This document shows, one piece after another, positions 41,221-50,110 of a stretch of 64,000 bases of DNA. Source of the stretch: Nitrososphaerota archaeon (GTDB lineage Archaea > Thermoproteota > Nitrososphaeria > Nitrososphaerales > UBA183); the NCBI GenBank assembly GCA_029784825.1, contig JAFMAU010000004.1:1-64000 (forward strand), given 5' to 3'. Each line of letters begins with the position of its first letter. The first letter of the stretch is position 1. A model generated the notes under the pieces. It searched no databases and had not been told where the DNA came from. It saw only the letters and a program-made list of their open reading frames with translations. The position numbers and the translations under genes were made by a program.

Positions 41221-41871
41221 ATGCTCTCCAACCAGCAGCTCGCCGAACTTGCCAAGAAGGGGAAGGAGCAGGGTACCGAAAGGAAGTTCACCCAGTCCGT
41301 AGAAGTAATGATCACGCTGAAGGAAGTAGACCCCAAGAAGACCGACCTCAACATCAACGAGATCGTCTACCTCCCGCACCCGGCCGCGAAGCAGGCCAAG
41401 GTCGCGTTCATCGGCTCCGGGGACATGGCGGTCAGGGCGAAGAACGCGAAGGCGAACCTCGTGATGGACCAGTCCCAGCTGGAGAACTACGGGGGGAGCA
41501 AGAGGGACGCCAAGAAGCTGGCGCGCTCCTACGACTTCTTCCTGGCTGACACCGCCCTGATGCCCAGGGTCGGCAAGGTCCTTGGCCAGGCGCTCGGCCC
41601 GAAGGGGAAGATCCCGTCCCCGGTCCCGCCCAACTCACCCATCGAGGCGATGATCAACAGGATGAGGACGGCCGTTAGGGTGAGGAGCAGGGGATCGCTG
41701 GGGGTCATGGCGAAGATCGGGGACAGCAAGCTGACCGAGGCGGAGCTCGCAGACAACATAGTGGCAGTGGTGAACGCGGTGTCGAAGAAGCTCCCGAACG
41801 GGGACAAGAACATCAGGACGATCATGGTCAAGACGACGATGGGGAAGCCGGCGAAGCAGGCGGTGGAGTAG
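41221..41871 (+). CDS. rpl1: Ribosomal protein L1
   Basis: A 216-residue L1 protein: FTQSVEVMITLKEVDPKKTD begins the fold, GSGDMAVRAKNA follows, and the signature GKVLGQALGPKGKIPSPVP is complete. L1 lines the tRNA exit site and in archaea autoregulates its own mRNA. A CGCTTTTATCCG element at about 41172-41183 is a probable separate promoter 50 nt upstream. Confidence 0.97.
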   Translation: MLSNQQLAELAKKGKEQGTERKFTQSVEVMITLKEVDPKKTDLNINEIVYLPHPAAKQAKVAFIGSGDMAVRAKNAKANLVMDQSQLENYGGSKRDAKKLARSYDFFLADTALMPRVGKVLGQALGPKGKIPSPVPPNSPIEAMINRMRTAVRVRSRGSLGVMAKIGDSKLTEAELADNIVAVVNAVSKKLPNGDKNIRTIMVKTTMGKPAKQAVE

Positions 41872-41872
41872 G

Positions 41873-42751
41873 ATGAGCAAGACGGTCCAGGTCCAGAAGA
41901 AGCACAACCCGAAGAAGGCCGAGACGGTCGAAAGAGTGGCCGCCCTCGCCAAGAAGTACCCTGTGCTCGCGGTCACAAGCCTCTCCAAGGTCAGGGCGAG
42001 CCAGCTGATGGCCGTCAGGAAGGCTCTGAGGGGGCACGCCGAGGTCTTCGTGGTGAAGAACAAGCTCGCCACCCTGGGCCTGAACCAAGCGGGCATCAAG
42101 AACGCAGAGGACCTGCTTTCCCACCTCACGGGCCAGAACGCGCTGATCTTCTCGACCTACGACCCCTTCAAGCTCTTCCTCACCCTCGACAAGAGCCACG
42201 TCTACCTGCACGCCAGGGCAGGGGACAAGGCCCCCAACGACATAATGGTCCCGGCAGGCAACACCAACCTCCCCGCGGGCCCGGTCCTGAGCGAGTTCAG
42301 GGAGGCCGGAATCCAGACCAAGATCGAGGGCGGGAGCATCTGGGTCAACAAGGACTCCGTGGCCCTGAAGAAGGGAGCCGAAGTCACGCCCAAGCTCGCA
42401 AGCCTTCTTTCGAAGCTGAACATCAAGCCCATCCGCGCCGGGCTGTCGATAGCCCTCGCCTACGAGGACGGCCTCATCTACTCTGGAGACCTGGTCGCCA
42501 TCGACCTGGAGAAGTACAGGCAGAGCCTGGTCGACGCCTACTCGTCGTCCAGGGGGCTTGCTATACTCATAGGATACGTCACGAAGGAGACCGCCCCCGA
42601 CATCCTGGCCAAGGCATACAGAGAGGCGATGAGCGTGGCCATCGAGGCGGGGTTCGTCACGAAGGAGACCGCTCCAATGGTCCTGGGCAGGGCAGAGGCC
42701 GAAGCAGCGGCGCTCACCGCCGAGGCTAAGAAGAAGGGCCTTACCGAGTAA
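41873..42751 (+). CDS. rpl10: Ribosomal protein L10 (P0 stalk base)
   Basis: A 292-residue P0/L10: KKYPVLAVTSLSKVRASQLM, LRGHAEVFVVKNKLA, PAGNTNLPAGPVLSEF and GSIWVNKDSVALKKG are archaeal L10 features, with the L12-binding helices towards the C-terminus (DAYSSSRGLAILIGYVTKE, repeated as FVTKETAPMVLG). The charged tail typical of some P0 proteins is reduced to KKKGLTE. The L12 gene that usually follows is on the opposite strand. Confidence 0.96.
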   Translation: MSKTVQVQKKHNPKKAETVERVAALAKKYPVLAVTSLSKVRASQLMAVRKALRGHAEVFVVKNKLATLGLNQAGIKNAEDLLSHLTGQNALIFSTYDPFKLFLTLDKSHVYLHARAGDKAPNDIMVPAGNTNLPAGPVLSEFREAGIQTKIEGGSIWVNKDSVALKKGAEVTPKLASLLSKLNIKPIRAGLSIALAYEDGLIYSGDLVAIDLEKYRQSLVDAYSSSRGLAILIGYVTKETAPDILAKAYREAMSVAIEAGFVTKETAPMVLGRAEAEAAALTAEAKKKGLTE

Positions 42752-42808
42752 CTACCCCTAAAGGAACCAGCCGGCCTTTCGCACTGGCGTCATCCTGAAT
42801 ATCCAGAA

Positions 42809-42836
42809 TCGACAGCTTTCGCTGGGACTCTGTCGA
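42809..42836. terminator. Hairpin between convergent L10 and L12 genes
   Basis: TCGACAG (42809-42815) pairs with CTGTCGA (42830-42836) around a 14-nt loop in the 106-nt gap between the convergent stop codons. It could form at the 3' end of either transcript. Its role as a terminator is a guess, as no T-run is adjacent. Confidence 0.3.
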
Positions 42837-42857
42837 CCAAGAGAAGGTAGGACCGCC

Positions 42858-43166
42858 TCAGCCGAAGAGCGAAGCGAGACCCTGTAGGGCCTCTTCTTCC
42901 TTCTTCTCCTCTTCCTTCGGCTTCTCTTCCGCCTTCGCAGCAGGTGCGCCCGGAGCCGCAGCGGCGGCAGCTGGTGCAGCCGCAGCCATCGTGGCCGCGT
43001 TCTTCAGGGCCTCGTCGATGTTGACCTCGCTGAGAGCGGAGGCGAGAGCCTTGATCTTCACGGCGTCGGGAGCCGCGCCCGTGGCCTTCACCACGCTTGT
43101 CAGGTTGTCCTCGCTGACGGGCTTCCCCAGCTTATGAAGCAGGAGAGCAGCGTAAACGTACTCCAT
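42858..43166 (-). CDS. rpl12: Ribosomal protein L12 (P1), inverted relative to L10
   Basis: A 102-residue P1: [20 protein letters not shown] is the archaeal start, then the alanine-rich hinge ([18 protein letters not shown]) and charged tail ending in LASLFG, the conserved factor-binding end. ATG 43166 is used; upstream residues in the longer frame are not L12-like. A TTTAAATAC TATA box lies ~36 nt upstream (about 43197-43205). It is on the minus strand, convergent with L10. Confidence 0.95.
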   Translation of the reverse strand: MEYVYAALLLHKLGKPVSEDNLTSVVKATGAAPDAVKIKALASALSEVNIDEALKNAATMAAAAPAAAAAAPGAPAAKAEEKPKEEEKKEEEALQGLASLFG

Positions 43167-43270
43167 GTTAATTCGCAGGCAGGCGGTCTTCATTACGTAT
43201 TTAAAGAATTGCGGGAAGAAAGCCATCCCACCTTTATCTATCTCAGGCAAAGGGACTCACCAAACCCAGT

Positions 43271-46000
43271 TTGAATGAAAAGAAGGAGGCTCTGAAGAAG
43301 AAGTTCTCCGCAGACTACAAGCGCTACTACCTCATCGACCTGTTCAAGCGGGAAGGCTTCATGCGGAAGAAGTGCGAGAGCTGCGGCCGGTTCTTCTGGA
43401 CCCTCGACCCAGAGAGGAGGAGGTGCGACGACCAGCCCTGCTCCACCTACACTTTCATCGGCGACCCGCCCGCCTCGAAGAAGTTCGACGAGGTGAGCTC
43501 CTGGAAGGCGATAGAGCGCTTCTTCGTGAAGAACGGCCACGCGAGCATCAAGCGGTACCCAGTGGTCAGCCGCTGGCGCCCCGACCTCTACTTCACCGTC
43601 GCCTCCATCGTCGACTTCCAGAGGGTGGAAGCGGGGAAGGTGGTCTTCCAGCTCCCGTCGAACCCTCTCGTCGTCCCGCAGATGTGCATGAGGTTCAACG
43701 ACATCCCCAACGTCGGGGTGAGCGGCAAACACTACACCTCGTTCGTCATGGTGGGGCAGCACAGCATCGCCGACAAGGAGGGGTACTGGAAGGACAGGTG
43801 CGTCGACCTCGACTTCAGGCTCATGACCAAGGAGTTCGGGATCCCCAAGAAGGAGATCACGTTCAACGAGGACGTCTGGGTCGGCTATGGCGCCTTCGGG
43901 TACTCCCTCGAGTTCTTCGTCCGCGGGCTGGAGCTCGGCAACGCGGTCTTCACCGCCTTCGAGGGAGACGTCTCCGACTACAGGGAGATGCGAGAGAAGG
44001 TGGTCGACATGGGGACCGGCCTTCAGCGCTGGGCCTGGCTCAGCCAGGGGACCCCCACCAACTACGACGCGAACTTCGCCTCGGTGCTGAAGCGGATGAA
44101 CGAGCTCTGCAAGGTCGAGACAGACAGGAAGCTCTTCCTGCAGTACTCCAAGCTGGCCGGGACCATGAACGTGGACGAGTTCGGCTCCCTCTCCCAGCAG
44201 CGCGAGATCATAGCGAAGAGGATGGGGGTTGACGGGAAGGCACTGGAGGATCAGCTGGGGCCGAAAGAGGCCATGTACTCGATCGCCGACCACTCCCGGT
44301 CCCTCCTCTTCGCCATAGCCGATGGGATGCTCCCCAGCAACTCCGGCGGGGGGTACAACCTCAGGATAATCTTCAGGAGGGCGATGAACTTCATCAGGCA
44401 CCATCGGTTCCCGCTTTCCATAACCGACGTTGTCGACTGGCACATCGACCACCTCTCCGGCATGTACCCGGAGCTCGCGGAGCACAGGGAGGACGTGGCC
44501 AAGGTCCTGGAGGTCGAGGCTTCGCGCTACGCGGCTTCGTCCGACCGCGTCTCTAAGATCGTCTCCTCGCTCTCTCTGGGCGGGAAGCAGGTCCCCACCG
44601 AGCAGCTCATCCGCCTCTACGACTCTGACGGCGTGACCCCCGAGCAGCTCGCCGACGCGGGTGCGCTCATCGACAAGCCCGAGGACTTCTACCAGCAGGT
44701 CCAGGCCAGGCACATCACCAGGAAGGTCGAGGAGCCGAGGCCGAGGTTCGACACCGATAAGTTGCCTTCCACCAGGCTCCTGTACTACGACGAAGAGCAG
44801 GGGCTCGAGTTCAGGGCGAGGGTCCTGAAGGTCTTCCAGGGAGGGTACGTCGTCCTCAACCAGACGGTCTTCTACCCACGCGGGGGTGGCCAGGAGCCTG
44901 ACAAAGGGGCCATCGGAGAGTCGCGGGTCGTCGACGTGGAGAAGTACGGGGACGTGGTGATCCACAGGGTCGAAGGGAAGGCGCCGAGGGTCGGCGTGAC
45001 CGTGAAGTGCAAGGTCGACGCGAGGAGGCGGCGCAGGGTGACCCAGATCCACACCGCCACCCACATCATCAACGGGTCTTCCCGCCAGGTGCTCGGACCC
45101 TGGGTCTGGCAGCACTCCGCCTTCAAGGAGGAGGACTACGGGAGGATAGACATCACCCACTTCGCCCACCTGACCGAGGCGGACGTGCAGAAGATCGAGG
45201 ACGTCGCCAACGAAGTCGTCCGGAAGAACCTGCGTGTCACCAACACCTTCATGCCCAGGCAGGATGCCGAGGAGAAGTACGGCTTCAGGCTCTACCAGGG
45301 CGGGGTAGTGCCCGGCAAGCTGGTCAGGGTCGTCAACATAGGCGGGTGGGACATCGAAGCGTGCGGCGGCACCCACAGCAGGACCACCGGGGAAGTCGGG
45401 CTCATCAAGATCGTCAAAGCGGAGAGGGTCCAGGACGGGGTGGAGCGGCTCGAGTTCGTCGCAGGCGAAGCCGCAGTCGAATACATGCACAGGATGGACT
45501 CCGAGCTCAGGGAGCTCACCGACGTCCTCGGGACGCAGAGGGAGAACCTCCCCAGGGTGGCGAGGGGGGTCCTGGCGGAGCTCGAGACTGCCCGTGCCCG
45601 CGAGAAGAGCCTCGGCCAGACCATCGTCGAGATGTCCTCGGCCGGCATAGGGAACCAGGCGAAGAGCCTCAGCGGGGCAAAGCTTTACGTTTCGAAGAAC
45701 CCACCCATGGGCGAGGACCAGATTATTGCTCAGGGACAGAAGAGCGTAGCGGCCGAACCCTCGCTGGTCTACGTCGCCCTCTTCCCGTCAGGCAGGTCCG
45801 CCCGCATCGTCTGCTTCGTCGGCCCCGACGCAGTCAGGGCTGGATACTCCGCATCCGAGATCGTGAAGAAGATCGCGCCCGCTCTGGGAGGCTCCGGCGG
45901 AGGGTCTCCGGCCTTCGCCCAGGGGGGAGGGCCGCAGGCTGAGAAGATCGACGAGGCCGCGTCGCTGGCCGAGAAGCTCGAACCGGTCTCCCTGAGTTGA
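43271..46000 (+). CDS. alaS: Alanyl-tRNA synthetase
   Basis: A 909-residue archaeal-type AlaRS. The N-terminal zinc-binding segment (KKCESCGRFFW, CDDQPC) is present, then class II motifs including RYPVVSRWRPDLYF and the active-site GGGYNLRIIFRR; the editing domain motif HTATHIINGSSRQVLG and CGGTHSRTTGEVG (the editing-site Cys/His set) follow, and a C-terminal dimerisation region closes it. TTG start; its stop overlaps the leuS TTG. Confidence 0.97.
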   Translation: MNEKKEALKKKFSADYKRYYLIDLFKREGFMRKKCESCGRFFWTLDPERRRCDDQPCSTYTFIGDPPASKKFDEVSSWKAIERFFVKNGHASIKRYPVVSRWRPDLYFTVASIVDFQRVEAGKVVFQLPSNPLVVPQMCMRFNDIPNVGVSGKHYTSFVMVGQHSIADKEGYWKDRCVDLDFRLMTKEFGIPKKEITFNEDVWVGYGAFGYSLEFFVRGLELGNAVFTAFEGDVSDYREMREKVVDMGTGLQRWAWLSQGTPTNYDANFASVLKRMNELCKVETDRKLFLQYSKLAGTMNVDEFGSLSQQREIIAKRMGVDGKALEDQLGPKEAMYSIADHSRSLLFAIADGMLPSNSGGGYNLRIIFRRAMNFIRHHRFPLSITDVVDWHIDHLSGMYPELAEHREDVAKVLEVEASRYAASSDRVSKIVSSLSLGGKQVPTEQLIRLYDSDGVTPEQLADAGALIDKPEDFYQQVQARHITRKVEEPRPRFDTDKLPSTRLLYYDEEQGLEFRARVLKVFQGGYVVLNQTVFYPRGGGQEPDKGAIGESRVVDVEKYGDVVIHRVEGKAPRVGVTVKCKVDARRRRRVTQIHTATHIINGSSRQVLGPWVWQHSAFKEEDYGRIDITHFAHLTEADVQKIEDVANEVVRKNLRVTNTFMPRQDAEEKYGFRLYQGGVVPGKLVRVVNIGGWDIEACGGTHSRTTGEVGLIKIVKAERVQDGVERLEFVAGEAAVEYMHRMDSELRELTDVLGTQRENLPRVARGVLAELETARAREKSLGQTIVEMSSAGIGNQAKSLSGAKLYVSKNPPMGEDQIIAQGQKSVAAEPSLVYVALFPSGRSARIVCFVGPDAVRAGYSASEIVKKIAPALGGSGGGSPAFAQGGGPQAEKIDEAASLAEKLEPVSLS

Positions 46001-48837
46001 GTGGATTGTCCGCCCGGGAGAAGTACTGGCTGAAGGTCTGGAACGACAGGCGGGTCTTCGAGCCCGACCCTGTCGCAGGGAAGAAGAAGACGTTCGTCAC
46101 CGTCCCCTTCCCGTACATGAACGCACCGGTCCACGTGGGGACCGCGTTCACGGCGGCGAGGGTGGAGTTCTACGCCCGCTTCAAGCGCCTGCAGGGGTAC
46201 AACGTGCTGTTCCCCTGGGCCTGGCACTGGACAGGGAAGACGATAGTGGGGATGAGCCAGAGGCTGAAGCAGGGGGACAAGTCAGTCAGGCGCGCTTTCG
46301 TCGACGTGGACAGGGTCCCGGAAAAAGAGGTCGAGAAGTTCGTGGACCCGGAGTACCTGGCGTCCTATTACACGAAGGTCAGCCGCCAGGTGATGAAGGA
46401 CACAGGGTTTTCGATCGACTGGAGGAGGGAGTTCAGGACCATCGACCCGGCGTTCAGGAAGTTCGTCGAGTGGCAGTACCTCAGACTGAGGGAGATGGGG
46501 TACGTGGTCCAGGGGACGCACCCCGTGGTCTGGTGTCCCTTCGACAAGAGCCCGACCGGTGACCACGACAGGATGGAGGGGGAAGGGGTCTCCCCTGAGG
46601 AGTTCAACCTGATCAAGTTCCACCTTGGCGAATGGGCCCTCGTCGCGGCCACGCTCAGGCCGGAGACCATCTACGGGGCGACCAACGTCTGGGTCAACCC
46701 CGACGCCGAGTACAGCGAGGCCAGAGTGGACGGTGAGCTCTGGGTGGTCAGCTCCGCCGCCCTGGGCAGGCTGGCCGAGCAGAAGCACGAGGTCACCCCG
46801 GTCCGCACCTTCAGGGGCTCTGAGCTCGTCGGGAGGTACGCCATGGCGCCGCTCACAGGCAGGTCGCTCCCCATCCTCCCTGGGCAGTTCGTAGACGACT
46901 CGCTCGCGACCGGCGTGGTGTACAGCGTCCCCGCGCACGCCCCCTACGACCTGATGGCCCTGAAGGACATCCAGGAGGGGAGGGTGCCTGTCCCGAGGCA
47001 GGTCAAGGAGACCGCAGACAAGATAGCCCCGATCCCGATACTCTCGCTCAAGGGATACTCGCAGATCCCAGCGAAGGACGCGGTCGAGAAGCTGGGGATC
47101 AGGGACTCGATGGACAAGAGGCTCGAGGCAGCCACTGCGGAGGTGTACAGCGCGGAGTTCCACAGGGGCGTCCTGACGCAGGCGTCCGGACCTCTGGCAG
47201 GCCTGACCGTGGGAGAGGCGAAGACGAAGGCAGTGGAGCTCCTGGCGAAGACGGAACGACTGAGCAAGATGTTCGAGCTCCCAGAGAAGGTGGTCTGCCG
47301 CTGCGGGACGAGGTGCTACGTCAAGATACTGGAGAACCAGTGGTTCCTCAACTACTCGAACCCAGAATGGAAGGCGAAGGCGAAGCAGGTCATCGAGCGG
47401 GCCTCGGTCTTCCCGGAGGACGCCAGGCAGTGGTTCTACTCCACCATAGAGTGGCTGAACGACTGGCCCTGCGCCCGGCGCTCCGGGATGGGGACCAAGC
47501 TCCCCTGGGACAAGGACTGGATAGTGGAGACCCTGAGCGACTCGACCATCTACATGGCGTACTACAGCATCAGCAAGTTCGTGAACCTGGAGAAGATAGG
47601 TCCTGACAGCCTGACCCCGGAAGTCTTCGACTACATCTTCTTCGGCAAAGGAAACCCTGCGAACCTGGCGAAGGCCGCCAAGACCACCGAGAAGCGCCTG
47701 AAGGAGATGAGGGAGGAGTTCGCCTACTGGTACCCTGTGGACCTTCGCAACTCCGCCAAGGAGCTCATCCCCAACCACCTGACCTTCTTCGCGTTCCACC
47801 ATGCCGCCCTCTTCCCGGAGAAGCAGTGGCCCAGAGGGTTCGGGATCAACGGGATGATACAGGTCGAGGGCCAGAAGATGAGCAAGACGAAGGGGAACTT
47901 CGTGACCTGGAGGGGCGCCCTGGACAGATACGGCGCCGACGGCTTCAGGCTGGGGCTTGCCCTCACGGCGGACGGCATGGACGACGCCGACTGGAGGGGC
48001 CAGGGAGCCGAGGACGCCAAGGGAAGGGTGGAGTCTGCAATCCCATTCGTGAAGAAGACCCTGAAGTCAGCGTCGAGCAGGGCCCCGAAAGGGATCGACG
48101 CCTGGCTGACTTCATCAGTCCACAGGAGGATTGTGACCGCCACCGAAGCCATGGAAGAGATGAAGGTCAGGCGCGCTTCCTCCACAATATTCCTGGACGT
48201 CTGGAACGACGTCAGGCACTACCTCCACAGGACTGACGCCCCCAGGAAGCAGACGCTTACGGACGTGTTCAGCGCCTGGGTCAGGATGATGTCTCCCTTC
48301 ACCCCGTTCATGGCGGAGGACCTCAACCACGAGCTCGGAGGGAAGGGGCTCGTCTGCCAGGCCGACTGGCCGTCTGTCAAGGACTTCCCCCTCGACGAGG
48401 GGGCCGAGCTGGAGGAGGAGGTGATGAACAGGGCGGTCGAAGACGCGCGCAACGTCCTCAAAGTAGTGAAGGGGCCGCGGACGAAGCTCAACGTGTACGT
48501 CTGCTCCGATTCGGCGAAGAGCTACTTCCTTGAGCTGGCCACGGCCAAGAGGAAGGACCAGAACGTCGGCCAGGTGGTCAAGAAGTACTCCTCGCTGAAG
48601 ATTCAGCCCGACCGCGTCTTCAAGCTGATGTACGAGGTCGGGGACGAGATGCTGGCCAAGCTCATCTCGCACAGAGGGTTCGACGAGTTCAAGACCCTGT
48701 CGGAGGCTTCTGGGTTCATGTCAGACGAGCTCGGGATCAGGGTGGTGGTCCAGAAGGCTGGGGAGAAAGGAACCCACGACCCGGCGAACAAGGCCAAGGG
48801 CGCGCTGCCCACAAAGCCCGGCTTCTTCCTGGAGTAG
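45997..48837 (+). CDS. leuS: Leucyl-tRNA synthetase
   Basis: A 946-residue class I synthetase. The HIGH-like box is PYMNAPVHVGTAF, the CP1 editing domain includes RPETIYGATNVWVNP and YSVPAHAPYDLMAL, and the KMSKS loop is QKMSKTKGN. The zinc-site segment VVCRCGTRC lies before the KMSKS region. A C-terminal anticodon-binding domain follows. TTG start overlapping the alaS stop (TTGA). Confidence 0.97.
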   Translation: MSGLSAREKYWLKVWNDRRVFEPDPVAGKKKTFVTVPFPYMNAPVHVGTAFTAARVEFYARFKRLQGYNVLFPWAWHWTGKTIVGMSQRLKQGDKSVRRAFVDVDRVPEKEVEKFVDPEYLASYYTKVSRQVMKDTGFSIDWRREFRTIDPAFRKFVEWQYLRLREMGYVVQGTHPVVWCPFDKSPTGDHDRMEGEGVSPEEFNLIKFHLGEWALVAATLRPETIYGATNVWVNPDAEYSEARVDGELWVVSSAALGRLAEQKHEVTPVRTFRGSELVGRYAMAPLTGRSLPILPGQFVDDSLATGVVYSVPAHAPYDLMALKDIQEGRVPVPRQVKETADKIAPIPILSLKGYSQIPAKDAVEKLGIRDSMDKRLEAATAEVYSAEFHRGVLTQASGPLAGLTVGEAKTKAVELLAKTERLSKMFELPEKVVCRCGTRCYVKILENQWFLNYSNPEWKAKAKQVIERASVFPEDARQWFYSTIEWLNDWPCARRSGMGTKLPWDKDWIVETLSDSTIYMAYYSISKFVNLEKIGPDSLTPEVFDYIFFGKGNPANLAKAAKTTEKRLKEMREEFAYWYPVDLRNSAKELIPNHLTFFAFHHAALFPEKQWPRGFGINGMIQVEGQKMSKTKGNFVTWRGALDRYGADGFRLGLALTADGMDDADWRGQGAEDAKGRVESAIPFVKKTLKSASSRAPKGIDAWLTSSVHRRIVTATEAMEEMKVRRASSTIFLDVWNDVRHYLHRTDAPRKQTLTDVFSAWVRMMSPFTPFMAEDLNHELGGKGLVCQADWPSVKDFPLDEGAELEEEVMNRAVEDARNVLKVVKGPRTKLNVYVCSDSAKSYFLELATAKRKDQNVGQVVKKYSSLKIQPDRVFKLMYEVGDEMLAKLISHRGFDEFKTLSEASGFMSDELGIRVVVQKAGEKGTHDPANKAKGALPTKPGFFLE

Positions 48838-48851
48838 TAAGAAAAGGGTGA

Positions 48852-48866
48852 GGGGGCTTCGCCCCC
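48852..48866. terminator. GC hairpin between leuS and the DUF5679 gene
   Basis: GGGGGC (48852-48857), loop TTC, GCCCCC (48861-48866) forms a perfect 6-bp hairpin in the 35-nt gap between the convergent leuS and DUF5679 stops, so it can end or protect both transcripts. Confidence 0.5.
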
Positions 48867-48872
48867 AATGGT

Positions 48873-49019
48873 CTAGCCACCGATCCGGTACATCCCGGTT
48901 CCGCACACGGGACATACCCCCTTCGTGGCATGCCTTCCGTTCTTCATGGTGATGCTCTGCGCGTTCTTGATTTCCCTAGTCGCCTTGCATTTCACACAGT
49001 ATCCTTGAGTCGTCTGGAT
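48873..49019 (-). CDS. DUF5679 zinc-ribbon protein, start unresolved
   Basis: The minus-strand frame codes for YCVKCKATREIKNA, then KNGRHATKGVCPVCGTGMYRIGG, the DUF5679 signature of two CxxC pairs with the KNGR-A--G motif. About 49 residues fit between the in-frame stop at 49020-49022 and the TAG at 48873. No ATG, GTG or TTG precedes the first CxxC in that frame; the only GTG (48993-48995) lies inside it. An unusual start or a one-base frameshift after GTG-GTG (near 49023-49028) would resolve it. A TTTAAA promoter element lies ~30 nt upstream. Confidence 0.7.
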   Translation of the reverse strand: MQTTQGYCVKCKATREIKNAQSITMKNGRHATKGVCPVCGTGMYRIGG

Positions 49020-49135
49020 TCACCACGGCGAACTCGGCTTCATTCCTCTTTAAACTACCTCTTTCGAACGCTCCCAAACCCGGCAACCGTCCTCATTATT
49101 CAAATACGGCCGGTGAAACGCGCTTCATCGTCAAA

Positions 49136-50035
49136 ATGTCCGCCGGGGAATCCCCTCTGCAGAGGGTTGCAAGGGTCAGGATGTCGGACGAATGGTCGGA
49201 CTACACCCTCTACGACAGGCTCTCCAAGACGGTGAAGTCTGGCAGCCCCTTCGCAGAGATCCTCCAGACGCTCTCGCGCACCGAACACGGGCACTTCGAA
49301 TTCTGGAGGAAATACGTCCCTGAGGAAAAGCCAAGGCTCGCGACCCTGAAGCTGTACTGGGTCCTCTTCCTCCGCAGGTTCTTCGGGCTCACCTTCGCGA
49401 CCAGATATCTCGACAGGCACGAGGCGAACGTCGTCGAAAAGTACGAGGGGTTCGCCCCGCTGATACCCGAGGCCGACAGGGCCGCCTATGACGAGATGGT
49501 GGCCGACGAGAGGGAGCACGAAAAGGCGTTCGCCATGAAGGTGGAAAGCTCGGCCGTCCAGTACATATCGTTCGTCGTGCTCGGGCTCGCGGACGCGCTC
49601 GTCGAGATCTCGGGCATCCACGCAGGCTGGCTGGGCCTGTTCGACAAGACCGAGATAGCCGGGCTCGCCGGGGTCATCGCCGGGGGTGCGGCTTCGCTCG
49701 CCATGGCTTCCGCCGCCTTCGCCCAAGCGAAGCAGGGCTTCCAGGGATCTGCGAAGCTCAGCGCCATCTACACGGGTGTCTTCTACTTCATAACCGCGGT
49801 TATGCTGGCGACTCCCTACTTCCTGACCGCCAACATGCTGCTGGCCCTGGGCTCTTCCCTGACCCTGGCGGTGGTGATACTCGCGATCACTACCTGGTAC
49901 AGCATCGTGATACAGCAGAAGCCCTTCCTCAAGGACTTCCTTGAGATCCTTGCCATCCTGTTCGGAGCCACGATAGTCGTTTTCGCCCTGGGCGCGTTCG
50001 TCGGCGCCGAATTCCCAGGAATCAAAGTCCTCTAG
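49136..50035 (+). CDS. Ferritin-like/VIT1 membrane protein (MbfA-like)
   Basis: A 299-residue fusion. Residues ~15-140 form a ferritin-like helical domain with metal-ligand motifs SRTEHGHFEFW and ADEREHEKAF (E-x-x-H pairs). Residues ~145-295 are a VIT1/CCC1-type membrane domain of about five spans (YISFVVLGLADALVEISG is the signature first helix). MbfA-type proteins export or sequester iron and manganese, protecting from peroxide stress. It stands alone between two convergent/codirectional unrelated genes. Confidence 0.85.
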   Translation: MSAGESPLQRVARVRMSDEWSDYTLYDRLSKTVKSGSPFAEILQTLSRTEHGHFEFWRKYVPEEKPRLATLKLYWVLFLRRFFGLTFATRYLDRHEANVVEKYEGFAPLIPEADRAAYDEMVADEREHEKAFAMKVESSAVQYISFVVLGLADALVEISGIHAGWLGLFDKTEIAGLAGVIAGGAASLAMASAAFAQAKQGFQGSAKLSAIYTGVFYFITAVMLATPYFLTANMLLALGSSLTLAVVILAITTWYSIVIQQKPFLKDFLEILAILFGATIVVFALGAFVGAEFPGIKVL

Positions 50036-50110
50036 CCGCCCCCAGAGCGGTTCCCCCGCAAGATTCCGACAAACGTCTTATTACCGAAGGGCATTCCACC
50101 CGCTTCGAAG

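Noticed and set aside
43238..45490. 750-residue open frame on the minus strand
   Set aside because: It is antisense to alaS and arises from the high G+C third positions; it shows low-complexity Val/Asp/Leu/Gly content and no domain.
46282..47802. 506-residue open frame on the minus strand
   Set aside because: Antisense shadow of leuS with repetitive acidic/Leu-rich composition.
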